Origin: Bacillota bacterium
Lineage (GTDB): Bacteria; Bacillota; Sulfobacillia; Sulfobacillales; Sulfobacillaceae
Assembly (NCBI GenBank): GCA_021820965.1
Contig: JAKACZ010000035.1
Location: 1 to 51,833, forward strand
Direction of reading: 5' to 3'
Length of the DNA: 51,833 nt
Shown: positions 8,091 through 16,228 of the stretch, piece by piece
Position numbering within the stretch: position 1 is the stretch's first letter
Layout of the letters: every line of letters starts with the position of its first letter
Program-made: the position numbers and the translations under genes
Notes under the pieces: generated by a model
Databases searched by the model: none
Seen by the model: only the letters and a program-made list of their open reading frames with translations
Told to the model about the DNA's origin: nothing

Positions 8091-9688
8091 GCTATGACCG
8101 TGAAACGAAAGTGGGCGAATTGCTGGACCAGGCGCTGGGAGAGCAGTTGGGCCTGTACTTTCAGCCCGCCTGGCATCCTAAGCACCGCTTGGCTCGTCGC
8201 CGCTCACGTTCCTGGCGCTGGGGGTTCGGTGTGGTAGCCACGGCGGCAGCGGCTCTCCTGGTATCCCCGTTCTTTGTTCAGCTTCCCCGGGGCCAGCAAA
8301 CCGCGTCTAATGATACCTTGAGCGCCATTCGCCTCCCCAAGGCGCTCCGCCAAGCGATTTCGGGCATCACTCTAGGGAGCTTTTCAGTCGCGAGTATGGT
8401 CCCCGTGTACGGCACCTACCCGATGGTTAGCCCCACTGGCCACAATTTGAATGTGACCGGCAACTTTCGCGTGGGCAGCCAAGCGGGCACAGCCCTTTCA
8501 TTAATCGTGAACAACCAGATGCAGCTCCAAGGCGGTATGCTATTTTCCCAAGGGACGCCGGTCTATGCGTTTTCCGGGTCCGGCCCCGAAGCTGGCCACG
8601 TTATTACCGCGCCAAAAGCTTACCCGGTTCCCTCCGTCAGTAAACCTGAGCGGCCGGGCTGGCATCCCGGCTTGGACGTGAGCCTGAACAGTTTTTCCGC
8701 CGCCGGTCCTTATGTGTACGTCACTCATGGCAATCTATGGTCAGACACCCAGAAGGGCGTCTGGATGCAGTCTCCTGCTTCTCCTCCGGCGACGACCGTT
8801 GACAGCATTGCAGCGCTCCCTTCGAACCCAAACCATGCTCTTTTAGTTGAGGAAAACCCGGCCGGGCTCAGCCAGGGTTTTATTACCAGCGACGGCGGTA
8901 CCAGTTGGCGCTCCTGGGGTCTGGGAACCCAGACCGTATCCACGTTAATCGCGATTAACAATCGCTACTGGGCCATCTTCAACGGTACGCTGGCCTGGAG
9001 TTCCAACGGCACACAATGGAACAACGTTCTGCCGCTTAATCCCAAGCGCTGGCAGGTCGAAACGTATGCGATCGATCCGGCCAATCCCAATGTGGCGACA
9101 GTCTCCCTCATTCCCATCAGTGGTGACGGGGTGGGGCCAGTCCTGCAGACGCAAAACGGGGGTAGCTCATGGTCGGAGGTGCCGAACTTTCCCGCCATTG
9201 GTGAAGCACCGACTACCATGGCGATGAACACGAATGGTGATATTGCGGCACTCATCAACTCGAATGGCCCGGTTGTGGTGCGCTATTCGGCAAAAACCCA
9301 GCAATGGTCGGTTCTACCGGTGCCGTCTTCTCACGCCGGCGACCAAGGTCTGGGGCAACTGGCGGCCAGCGCCAATGGCAACCTCATCTATGGCGCTCCG
9401 AGCGGTCAAATATATCAGTGGATTCGGAACTCCAACCAATGGCTGGTCATTAATCCGCCTGTCGGTCTAGACAATGCCGGATTGGCAGCTAATCCACTGC
9501 AGGCGATCGGCGATAACCAGATTATGGCCGGATACCCGGCCGGCTCCGCCTATTTCTGGGAACCGATGAGTATCGCCACGGGTAAGACCAAGGCAAAACC
9601 CGCCGCAAATCAGGTCGACAAAGGCAACAGGTTAAACACCATCCCCGCGCATTCCTCCGTGTTAGGCCAACGCTCAAGAGGGGGGTAG
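8087..9688 (+). CDS. Membrane-anchored beta-propeller protein, probable anti-sigma factor
   Basis: 533 residues. A cytoplasmic N terminus of about 44 residues is followed by an Arg-rich stop and one transmembrane helix (about 45-65), then about 465 residues outside. The outer part has repeats of the BNR/Ycf48-like propeller type: Asp-box-like SDGGTSW and QNGGSSW motifs, plus repeated Trp-containing blades. ATG at 8087 is coupled to the sigma gene (ATGA) behind GGAAGGAG. Position and topology suggest that it holds the sigma factor at the membrane and releases it on an outside signal. No classical zinc anti-sigma motif (HxxxCxxC) is present in the N terminus, so the anti-sigma role is inference. 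Confidence 0.7.
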   Translation: MSYDRETKVGELLDQALGEQLGLYFQPAWHPKHRLARRRSRSWRWGFGVVATAAAALLVSPFFVQLPRGQQTASNDTLSAIRLPKALRQAISGITLGSFSVASMVPVYGTYPMVSPTGHNLNVTGNFRVGSQAGTALSLIVNNQMQLQGGMLFSQGTPVYAFSGSGPEAGHVITAPKAYPVPSVSKPERPGWHPGLDVSLNSFSAAGPYVYVTHGNLWSDTQKGVWMQSPASPPATTVDSIAALPSNPNHALLVEENPAGLSQGFITSDGGTSWRSWGLGTQTVSTLIAINNRYWAIFNGTLAWSSNGTQWNNVLPLNPKRWQVETYAIDPANPNVATVSLIPISGDGVGPVLQTQNGGSSWSEVPNFPAIGEAPTTMAMNTNGDIAALINSNGPVVVRYSAKTQQWSVLPVPSSHAGDQGLGQLAASANGNLIYGAPSGQIYQWIRNSNQWLVINPPVGLDNAGLAANPLQAIGDNQIMAGYPAGSAYFWEPMSIATGKTKAKPAANQVDKGNRLNTIPAHSSVLGQRSRGG

Positions 9689-9699
9689 CGGGCTAACCC

Positions 9700-9897
9700 G
9701 AAGCGCCAGACCCATAACGCATGTTTTCCACTTGGGGTCGCAGAGTTGCAGCGGGCTGAATCCCCCGTCGGGGACTTCCCAGGGCCGTCGACGCGGGACA
9801 GATGAGCATAAGGCTTACAACGCCAATAGCACCCGGAACTTCCGAGGGCGATCCCAGAACCCCCCATCAGAATCGGTTAGCCATGGGAGAGTTCATG
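9700..9897 (+). mobile_element. Possible decayed IS200/IS605 (TnpB) right end
   Basis: The block CCCCCCATCAGAATC, then GGTTAGCC, then GGGAGAGTTCA (9860-9894) resembles a damaged version of the right end seen at 90-126 (CTCAGAATC, hairpin, GGGGAGGTTCA). Upstream, 9700-9860 is GC-rich, structured and non-coding, as expected for a TnpB reRNA region. The hairpin itself is no longer perfect. A tentative assignment. Confidence 0.4.
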
Positions 9898-9900
9898 CAG

Positions 9901-9939
9901 CAAAACGACCGGGGATTTAATTCTCCGCCGGTCGTTTTG
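9901..9939. terminator. Bidirectional rho-independent terminator
   Basis: A perfect 12-bp stem, CAAAACGACCGG (9901-9912) with CCGGTCGTTTTG (9928-9939), with A/T-rich outer ends on both strands. It lies between the convergent propeller gene (plus) and thiolase gene (minus) and can serve both. Confidence 0.85.
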
Positions 9940-9954
9940 TGCTTGTGCGTCGCT

Positions 9955-11097
9955 TTAAACCCGCTCCAGGATGGTGGCCACCGCCATCCCCCATCCGATG
10001 CACATGGTGATCAGCGCGTAGCGTCCGTTCCGTTTTTCCAGTTCGTGTACTGCGGTCAGGGCCAATCGCCCGCCTGACGCGCCCAGCGGGTGCCCCAGGG
10101 CGATGGCTCCACCATGCGGATTGACCCGATTCCAATCGGGACGGTATTCTTCGCCCCATGCCAGTACCACCGACGCAAACGCCTCATTAACTTCAAACAC
10201 GTCAATATCCTCGAATTTGAGACCCGCTTTCTCCAGCACCTTGGCCGTAGCGGGGATGGGTCCTGTCAGCATGATCACCGGATCCACGCCCACCACCGCC
10301 ATAGCCGCCACACGCGCGCGCGGCGTTAGCTGATGACGCTTAAGGGCCTCTTCCGATGCCAGCAAGAGCGCTACGCTTCCGTCGGTAATTTGACTGGAGT
10401 TGGCGGCCGTCACGCATCCATCCTGCTTGAAAACCGGACGCAGGCTTTTCATCTTCTCCAAGCTGGTGCCCGCTCGCGGACCTTCGTCCTGGGATACGGT
10501 CATGTGATTTCCCTCAACATCGACTGTCTCGACGGGTAAAATTTCTTCGGCAAAATATCCTGACTGCCGGGCTTCGAGGGCGCGCCGGTGACTCTCCAAC
10601 GAAAACTGGTCCAATGCCTCCCGGGAAAGACCCCAGCGCTCCGCAATCATTTCGGCAGAGATCCCCTGCGGTACGATGTTGTATCGGCTTAATAATCCGT
10701 CGCTGAAGGTCGATCCGTCAGACCCCATCGGCACGCGCGACATAGATTCCACCCCAGCCGCAATCACCACATCGTGCACGTCGGCGCGAATGGCCTGAGC
10801 CGCCTGATTAAGAGCTTCCAGGCTGGATGCGCACATGCGGTTGATGCTGACCCCTGGCACCTCGACGGGAAATCCGGCAATGAGGGGAGCTAACCGGCCG
10901 ATGTTGTACCCTTGCTCGCCTACTTGCGTGACGCAGCCCATTCGCACGTCTTCCACGGATTTAGGGTCAATATCTGTTCTGTCGACCAAATTCTTCAATG
11001 TATCGGCGGCCAAGTCATCTGGTCGGACACGGGATAGTCCGCCATTGCGGCGCCCGAACGGCGTCCGAATTCCGTCGACGATATAGGCTTCTCGCAT
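9955..11097 (-). CDS. Acetyl-CoA acyltransferase (thiolase)
   Basis: Cleaves 3-ketoacyl-CoA with CoA in fatty-acid beta-oxidation, or condenses acetyl-CoA units. 380 residues, normal for the family. Active-site Cys89 lies in NRMCASSLEA; the C-terminal half has NPHGGAIALGHPLGASGG (active-site His) and a final CIGWGMAVATI with the second catalytic Cys. The start ATG at 11097 follows GAGGAAGAG; an upstream in-frame extension to 11133 lacks support. It lies in a minus-strand group with an SCP2-domain protein and an acyl-CoA dehydrogenase, indicating acyl-CoA breakdown. Whether it is a FadA-type or acetoacetyl-CoA thiolase cannot be decided by eye. Confidence 0.93.
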   Translation of the reverse strand: MREAYIVDGIRTPFGRRNGGLSRVRPDDLAADTLKNLVDRTDIDPKSVEDVRMGCVTQVGEQGYNIGRLAPLIAGFPVEVPGVSINRMCASSLEALNQAAQAIRADVHDVVIAAGVESMSRVPMGSDGSTFSDGLLSRYNIVPQGISAEMIAERWGLSREALDQFSLESHRRALEARQSGYFAEEILPVETVDVEGNHMTVSQDEGPRAGTSLEKMKSLRPVFKQDGCVTAANSSQITDGSVALLLASEEALKRHQLTPRARVAAMAVVGVDPVIMLTGPIPATAKVLEKAGLKFEDIDVFEVNEAFASVVLAWGEEYRPDWNRVNPHGGAIALGHPLGASGGRLALTAVHELEKRNGRYALITMCIGWGMAVATILERV

Positions 11098-11164
11098 CTC
11101 TCGTCTCTTCCTCTCTGCGATACACGGCATCAACCAGTGGGCAACTGCACCCCGCCCTGTCGGG

Positions 11165-11488
11165 CTAAGAAATCAGGGTTTGCAGCTTAAGTGCCATGCT
11201 CATGTCGCCCGCCACGGAGAGCTTGCCACTCATAAACGCACTCATGGGGTTCAAGGTGCCGGCCGCCAAGTCCTTGAAGTCTTGGGCTTGCATCGTAATG
11301 GTGACACCCGCATTCTCCGCCGTCCCCTCTGCCACTTCCAGGCCACTTTCGCCCACCGCAACGTAGTAATTGGCCTGATCATTCCCAGTTAAATTAAACT
11401 GGTACACACCGCGGGAGTTGGCCAATTGATCCGCCCCCTTCGATTCCAGGCGGGTCTTAAGTTCCGCAAACACTTCGGCTGTGGTCAT
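11165..11488 (-). CDS. SCP2 sterol/lipid-carrier domain protein
   Basis: A 107-residue single-domain SCP2 protein: N-terminal amphipathic helix (VFAELKTRLES), a beta-sheet with YQFNLTGND, and the C-terminal signature DLAAGTLNPMSAFMSGKLSVAGDMSMALKL spread over about residues 72-103. SCP2 folds bind fatty acids or acyl-CoA in a hydrophobic tunnel. ATG at 11488 follows a strong AAGGAGGA. Its position between an acyl-CoA dehydrogenase and a thiolase suggests that it delivers or buffers acyl substrates for the pathway; that role is inference. Confidence 0.9.
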   Translation of the reverse strand: MTTAEVFAELKTRLESKGADQLANSRGVYQFNLTGNDQANYYVAVGESGLEVAEGTAENAGVTITMQAQDFKDLAAGTLNPMSAFMSGKLSVAGDMSMALKLQTLIS

Positions 11489-11517
11489 TCTTCATCCTCC
11501 TTGGTTCCCGATTGGGA

Positions 11518-12657
11518 CTATAAAAGACGCGCCATTACGCGCTTTTGAATTTGGGTAGTACCCTCGTAGATCGACATAATTTTAGCATCACGAAACCACT
11601 TCTCCACCGGGAAATCGCGCATATACCCGTAGCCGCCCAGCGTCTGAACCGCTTGCGTGGCCACTTCCATCGCCATCTCGCCGCAGAAGGCCTTGGCCAT
11701 CGATCCCTCCAGATTGCACGACTGCCGTTGGTCGGCGAGCCAGGCCGCGCGGTATGCCAATAACCGTCCCGCATCAATCTTGGTTCGCATCTCCGCTAAA
11801 GCAAAGGAAACCGACTGGTTGTGGATGATGGGCTTGCCGAACTGCACCCGCTCTTTGGCGTAGGCCAACGCATATTCATAGGCGGCCCGTGCCACGCCCA
11901 CCGCCGCGATGGCCACCGAAGGGCGGGAATGCTCCAACATTTTCATCGCGCCTAAGAACGCCAGACCCTCGGGGCCGAGTCGGTTTTCCTCGGGCACCCG
12001 CACATTGTCAAAGTGTACCTCGGCGGTGTGACTCGCTCTGAGTCCCAGTTTCTTGAACTTTTTGCCGCCGGACAACCCGGGTGTTTTGCCGTCGACGATA
12101 AAGGCCGATACGCCGGTGTACCCAGCATTCGGGTCTGTCTTGGCAAACACAACATAAACGTCGGCAATACCGCCATTAGTAATGAACGTCTTGGTCCCGT
12201 TAATCACATAGTGGTCTTGGTCGCGCACCGCGCGCGTCGATATATTGACTACATCCGACCCCGCGTTGGGTTCAGTCAAGCACATGGCGCCGAGGCGAAC
12301 ATGATCGGGATCGGTAAAACGCGGGAGCCACTTCCGCTTTTGCTCTTCGCTGCCCATTTCAGTGATGGGTAGCGCCGCCAGACCGATACCGCCCATAGCG
12401 GTTGCGATGCCGGCACACCCCCAAAACAGCTCCTCCGAGATGATCAGATTGGTGAGCAAGCTGGAGACGCCGCTTCCGCCGTATTCTTCCGGTATCGCGT
12501 AGGCCAAAAGCCCTGCTTTGGCCGCCTTCTTAAGGACTTCCCAGGGCAATTCCTCGCGCTCGTCATACTCCCCAGCCACCGGGCGAATCTCACGTTCGGC
12601 AAATCCATGCGCCCAGGCGCGCAGTTCCTCCTGCTCCGGCGTCAGCGCAAAGTCCAC
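11518..12657 (-). CDS. Acyl-CoA dehydrogenase
   Basis: FAD enzyme that introduces the alpha-beta double bond in acyl-CoA, passing electrons to ETF. 379 residues, the usual length. Family signatures are present: CLTEPNAGSDV (FAD/substrate loop), GTKTFITNGG, and near the C terminus YGYMRDFPVEKWFRDAK followed by IYEGTTQIQ, which contains the catalytic Glu. The start is GTG at 12657 behind GGGAGAGG. It probably forms a transcription unit with the SCP2 protein and thiolase downstream. Confidence 0.94.
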   Translation of the reverse strand: MDFALTPEQEELRAWAHGFAEREIRPVAGEYDEREELPWEVLKKAAKAGLLAYAIPEEYGGSGVSSLLTNLIISEELFWGCAGIATAMGGIGLAALPITEMGSEEQKRKWLPRFTDPDHVRLGAMCLTEPNAGSDVVNISTRAVRDQDHYVINGTKTFITNGGIADVYVVFAKTDPNAGYTGVSAFIVDGKTPGLSGGKKFKKLGLRASHTAEVHFDNVRVPEENRLGPEGLAFLGAMKMLEHSRPSVAIAAVGVARAAYEYALAYAKERVQFGKPIIHNQSVSFALAEMRTKIDAGRLLAYRAAWLADQRQSCNLEGSMAKAFCGEMAMEVATQAVQTLGGYGYMRDFPVEKWFRDAKIMSIYEGTTQIQKRVMARLL

Positions 12658-12738
12658 GATGTCCTCTCCCTTCGAATACCTGCATTTCGCATTATTTTAC
12701 CACGGCAACTTTTGTCTGCAAAGATGTTGGGCCGGTTT

Positions 12739-13752
12739 CTACAGGTGAATCACGCCGGTGGCACCCAGAGCGGAGAATACCGCAAGCCCGTTGAGCGTAG
12801 CGTGAGCCACGGTGGAGGTCACAAGCGATCCGGTACGGCGATACAGTTCATTTAACACCAGGCCCGCCACGCCTAGTGGCAGCAAAAGGCTCAAATCGAG
12901 GTGGGCCAACCCGAAAACTGCAGCCGATGTGACCGTGCCAATCGCGTATCCCCAGCGTGAGGACAGTGATGAGAATAGCACGCCCCGAAACAAGGCCTCT
13001 TCCCCCAGCGGCGCCAACACGACGACAGCCCCGGCGATTAGCGCTTGGGCCAACGTTCGGTGGCGGCTGAGGCTCGGGGCAAAGACAAACGGATTGTTGG
13101 CCCGAACATGCACCTTCAGACCATGGCTTTCCGCAGAAACAACCGCGGCGGTGACCACAAGCATTCCGATTCCCGCCGCTAGCCCTATCCCGGCATGGCG
13201 CAAAAAATTGCCGCGGGCATAGTTTTCAGCAAGGAATAGCCGTAAATGGCGACTTTGGCTCAGCACCGCCAGCACGACAATCCACTCCCAGGGCGGCGTG
13301 CTTAAGTACAAAACGGCCAGCGCCTGTGGCGCCTGGGTATTAAGGGGGGCACCGCGCGTCGCCAACATGGCCGACAACGACAGCGACACCATGACTAGAA
13401 CGCCAATGGCGAGGAACGCTTCCGCCGGGCGAAGCGGCCAGGTCAATCGCTTCTTGCTCCACCACCCCACCAAAGCCGAGAATAAGGCCGTCACAACCAG
13501 CGGTGAATGGAGTTGCCCCCCTGCCAGCAGAGTCACAATGAGGCCGATTATAGCCGTCGCCGGCGCGCTCACCCACCAGCGCTGCCACAAGTAGGATGCT
13601 GCAAATACCGCACCCAGACCGACCAGGGCCCACAAGATGGCTTGGGCCCCCGATGGTGCCAAGATGACCGCAACCGCCGCTTGCGCGTATAGGCCGAGAG
13701 CCAACAGGCCCAGAGGCCCGGTAATCGCAAAGCGCACAAAGATTCGCCTCAT
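12739..13752 (-). CDS. CPBP-family intramembrane metalloprotease
   Basis: A 337-residue protein with about eight hydrophobic helices. The CPBP (CAAX protease / Abi) motifs are in order: EEALFRG (motif 1, catalytic Glu pair and Arg), FGLAHLD (motif 2 His), and HATLN near the C terminus (motif 3 His/Asn). Members cleave or bind membrane proteins; some give bacteriocin self-immunity and one type acts on prenylated proteins in eukaryotes. The substrate here is unknown. The start (ATG 13752) faces lexA, and its first codons overlap the lexA promoter -35. Confidence 0.88.
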   Translation of the reverse strand: MRRIFVRFAITGPLGLLALGLYAQAAVAVILAPSGAQAILWALVGLGAVFAASYLWQRWWVSAPATAIIGLIVTLLAGGQLHSPLVVTALFSALVGWWSKKRLTWPLRPAEAFLAIGVLVMVSLSLSAMLATRGAPLNTQAPQALAVLYLSTPPWEWIVVLAVLSQSRHLRLFLAENYARGNFLRHAGIGLAAGIGMLVVTAAVVSAESHGLKVHVRANNPFVFAPSLSRHRTLAQALIAGAVVVLAPLGEEALFRGVLFSSLSSRWGYAIGTVTSAAVFGLAHLDLSLLLPLGVAGLVLNELYRRTGSLVTSTVAHATLNGLAVFSALGATGVIHL

Positions 13753-13772
13753 CTCGAATAAAATGGTATACT
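13743..13772 (+). promoter_or_regulatory. lexA promoter (extended -10)
   Basis: TGGTATACT (TATACT at 13767-13772 with an upstream TGn) and a weak TTCGCC at 13743-13748, spaced 18 bases. The sequence CGAATAAAATGGTAT overlaps it but matches the known Gram-positive SOS box only partly, so autoregulation is not claimed. Confidence 0.6.
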
Positions 13773-13795
13773 ATCCCTAAAAAAGGAGTGTCGTT

Positions 13796-14392
13796 ATGCC
13801 CAGACAAGGTGGAATCGACCACCAGAATCATATTCTATCGTATATCCGATCCTACACTGACCAATACGGATTTCCGCCATCGGTTCGTGAAATTGGTGCA
13901 GCGGTCGGACTCAAGTCGACCGCCAGTGTTCACCGATACCTGCAGGCCCTGCAACAGGCGGGCCGCCTCAGCCATCCGCCGACCAAGCGGCGCGCCTGGG
14001 GTGTTCAAGACCGTCCTCCCTCGGTGGAGGCTCCGCTGATCGGTCGCATTACCGCCGGTCAGCCGATTTTAGCCCAAGAAAACCAGGAAGAGCGCTTTCG
14101 GCTCTCGCCGAGCCTTTTTTCCCATGCTCCCGATTACCTGCTCCGGGTTAAGGGTGACTCGATGATAGAGGCAGGCATCTACGATGGCGATCTGGTTGCC
14201 GTTCAGTTGGTCGATACCGCCGAAAACGGCCAGATTGTTATAGCCTTAATCGGCGACGAGTCCACCGTAAAATATCTGGAACGCAAGAATGGAAAGATTC
14301 GGCTTCTTCCCGCCAATCCCCGTTATGAACCCATCGAAAGTCCGGACATCACGGTGATTGGGCGCGTGGTAGGGTTGGTGCGCGCGTTATAA
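13796..14392 (+). CDS. lexA: LexA SOS repressor
   Basis: Represses DNA-damage genes until RecA filaments stimulate its self-cleavage. 198 residues: N-terminal winged HTH (about 1-65, with YGFPPSVREIGAAVGLKSTASVHRYL) and the C-terminal S24 peptidase domain. The cleavage site Ala87-Gly88 (RITAGQP) is intact, as are Ser122 (KGDSMIEAG) and Lys159 (ESTVKYLER). ATG at 13796 has AAAAGGAG upstream. Its 3' end overlaps the convergent PLP-lyase gene by six bases. Its targets might include the recA/recX and mutSL genes in this window, but no operator was identified with confidence. Confidence 0.96.
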   Translation: MPRQGGIDHQNHILSYIRSYTDQYGFPPSVREIGAAVGLKSTASVHRYLQALQQAGRLSHPPTKRRAWGVQDRPPSVEAPLIGRITAGQPILAQENQEERFRLSPSLFSHAPDYLLRVKGDSMIEAGIYDGDLVAVQLVDTAENGQIVIALIGDESTVKYLERKNGKIRLLPANPRYEPIESPDITVIGRVVGLVRAL

Positions 14393-15595
14393 GTTCGATA
14401 GGCTATCCAGCGCATGGTCAACCGCTAGTTTGGTATGCCAGCGGTTGACCCCGCCCTGGACGAAGACGCGATAGGGCGGGCGAATGGGCGCATCGGCGGA
14501 GAGTTCTAGCGATCCCCCCGAAACGAATCCCCCGGCGGCCATAATCACCGGGTGGTCGTAACCGGGCATGACCCACGGCTCCGGTTTCACGTGGGCGTCA
14601 ACGGGTTCCCAGGCTTGGATGGTTTGACAAAAGCGCACCACCCGCTCCGGTGCTCCCAGGTCCAAGGCCACGACGATGTCGTTCCGTTCGGTCTCCCTGG
14701 CATCCGGATCGCTGGGAATGCCCCGGTCCTGGGCGGCGTGGCTGATGTATACTCCGCCTTTTAAGGCCTCGCCTACCAATTGCGGGGCCAAGAATAATCC
14801 CTGGGCGATTAAACGCAGGTAGGGTGCGCTCGCCCCGACCTCGCCCCCAATCCCCGGGGCATAAAGCTCCTCCGCTACCTGGCGTATAAGATCTTCCCGA
14901 CCCGATACATAGGCACCCGTGGGGGCAATGCTACCCCCCGGGTTTTTCATTAAGCTGCCGGCCACCAGGTCCGCCCCCCAATGCCCCGGTTCGGCAACTT
15001 GGGTAAACTCGCCATAACAGTTATCCACCACGACCACCGCACCACCCTGATGTGCCCACTCGGCCGCGCGCCGAATTTCCGCAGCGCCCCAGGCGCGCCG
15101 CCCGCTATAGCCGCGGGACCGTTGCAGATATACCACGTCATCCGAACGTAAGATATCAGCCTGCCCGATCCTAGGGATCTCATTCCCTGTCCCCTCGACG
15201 CGTACTCGACATCCGCGCTCGATCAGCCGGGCGAAGGTGGGGCCGATGCTGTCATAGGGCGCTCCGGTGAGAACCCACACCGTGCGGCCCGGCCTAGCCA
15301 AAGCCATTAAAACGGTGGCCAACGCGTGCGTGCCGGAAACCCATTGCGAGCGGATCAGTGCGGCCTCACAACCGAAAATCTCCGCGGCAATTCGATCGAG
15401 AATGGTACGCCCGCGGTCATCATATCCGTATCCGGTAGTCCCCATCAGGTCCAAAGTCGACAGTCCACTCAGCCGAAACGCTTGGATGACCCGCTGGCTA
15501 TTAGCGGCGACAATGTCGTCAATCTGCGCCCACTGCTGCCGCACGGACCGGCTAATGTCAATGCTCGTCGCAAATCCCCCCCGCCTCCGCATCAT
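14387..15595 (-). CDS. PLP-dependent 'aluminium resistance' / methionine gamma-lyase-like protein
   Basis: A Cys/Met-metabolism-type PLP enzyme of the family annotated as 'aluminum resistance protein' or YnbB. 402 residues, slightly under the usual length of about 410-420. Fold type I features: a Tyr-Gly-rich cofactor loop (TGYGYDDRGR, 54-63), Asp191 in VVVVDNCYGEF and the probable Schiff-base Lys217 in GSLMKNPGGSIAPTG. The true substrate of the family is not established; gamma-elimination from a sulfur amino acid is inferred from fold relatives. It follows the SpoVK-like and GTPase genes on the same strand, an order seen in some Firmicutes. Confidence 0.85.
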   Translation of the reverse strand: MMRRRGGFATSIDISRSVRQQWAQIDDIVAANSQRVIQAFRLSGLSTLDLMGTTGYGYDDRGRTILDRIAAEIFGCEAALIRSQWVSGTHALATVLMALARPGRTVWVLTGAPYDSIGPTFARLIERGCRVRVEGTGNEIPRIGQADILRSDDVVYLQRSRGYSGRRAWGAAEIRRAAEWAHQGGAVVVVDNCYGEFTQVAEPGHWGADLVAGSLMKNPGGSIAPTGAYVSGREDLIRQVAEELYAPGIGGEVGASAPYLRLIAQGLFLAPQLVGEALKGGVYISHAAQDRGIPSDPDARETERNDIVVALDLGAPERVVRFCQTIQAWEPVDAHVKPEPWVMPGYDHPVIMAAGGFVSGGSLELSADAPIRPPYRVFVQGGVNRWHTKLAVDHALDSLSNL

Positions 15596-15622
15596 ACACG
15601 AACTGGGGCACCAGGCCCAAGG

Positions 15623-16228
15623 TCAGGCCAGTGTGCGCATTAGCCAGTTCTTCAGGTCCCGAAATCCTTGGCGGGTCAAGCAAGACACTGGCACCACCGT
15701 CACTCCGCGGTTGCTTTCCCGAAAACGCTTAAGGCCGTCATGGCCTCCGGGCCGATCCATTTTGTTGGCGACCACCAGATACGAGTTCATTTTGCGGCCG
15801 AATTCGACCAATGCGGTGTCTAGGGCTCCCAAAGGTTCCTGGCGGCGGGTGCGTATGGCCGGCGCGTCGATCACGTGAAAGATGAGGGACGCGGTCATCA
15901 GGCGCTCGAGCGTCAGGGCCGTCTGCCGCCGCTCGTCAGGCTGGTCGCGGATGCCTTCAGTCATGCCGGGTGTGTCTAGCACCATCACGCGAAGGCGTTG
16001 CCGGCCCAGGGCCACATCTACCGGTACCGCTTGCACCGATGTCGTCTTGGGCGCATATAGCGACACCAGCTGGCGGCGCGCTTTGTCAAGACTTAATCGC
16101 TCGGTTCGGATCACACCGTCCTCGTCTGGCACCTCCACACGAAGTTCGCGGAGGCCTAAATACGCCGCAAAGTTAATCATTAAGAGTGTCTTTCCGACGT
16201 TAGGTCTCCCCACGATGATGAGATCCAC
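15623..16228 (-). CDS. Small GTP-binding protein of the Era/Der type (TrmE superfamily)
   Basis: A 201-residue single-domain GTPase with P-loop GRPNVGKT (7-14), G3 DTPGMTEG (85-92) and G4 NKMD (155-158); a G5-like VPVSC follows near 180. It lacks the second G domain of Der, the KH domain of Era and the length of HflX, so it cannot be assigned to a housekeeping GTPase. GTG start at 16228 overlaps the stop of the SpoVK-like gene (TAGTG), indicating tight translational coupling to that AAA protein. Cellular role unknown; a link to sporulation is inferred from the neighbour. Confidence 0.8.
   Translation of the reverse strand: MDLIIVGRPNVGKTLLMINFAAYLGLRELRVEVPDEDGVIRTERLSLDKARRQLVSLYAPKTTSVQAVPVDVALGRQRLRVMVLDTPGMTEGIRDQPDERRQTALTLERLMTASLIFHVIDAPAIRTRRQEPLGALDTALVEFGRKMNSYLVVANKMDRPGGHDGLKRFRESNRGVTVVPVSCLTRQGFRDLKNWLMRTLA

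Noticed and set aside
13753..13767. Possible SOS box before lexA (CGAATAAAATGGTAT)
   Set aside because: Matches only about half of the known Gram-positive CGAAC-N4-GTTCG consensus, and overlaps a good -10 promoter that explains it.
15267..15878. 203-codon plus-strand open frame
   Set aside because: Antisense to the PLP lyase and GTPase genes, which are clearly real; Arg/Ser-rich with no family features.
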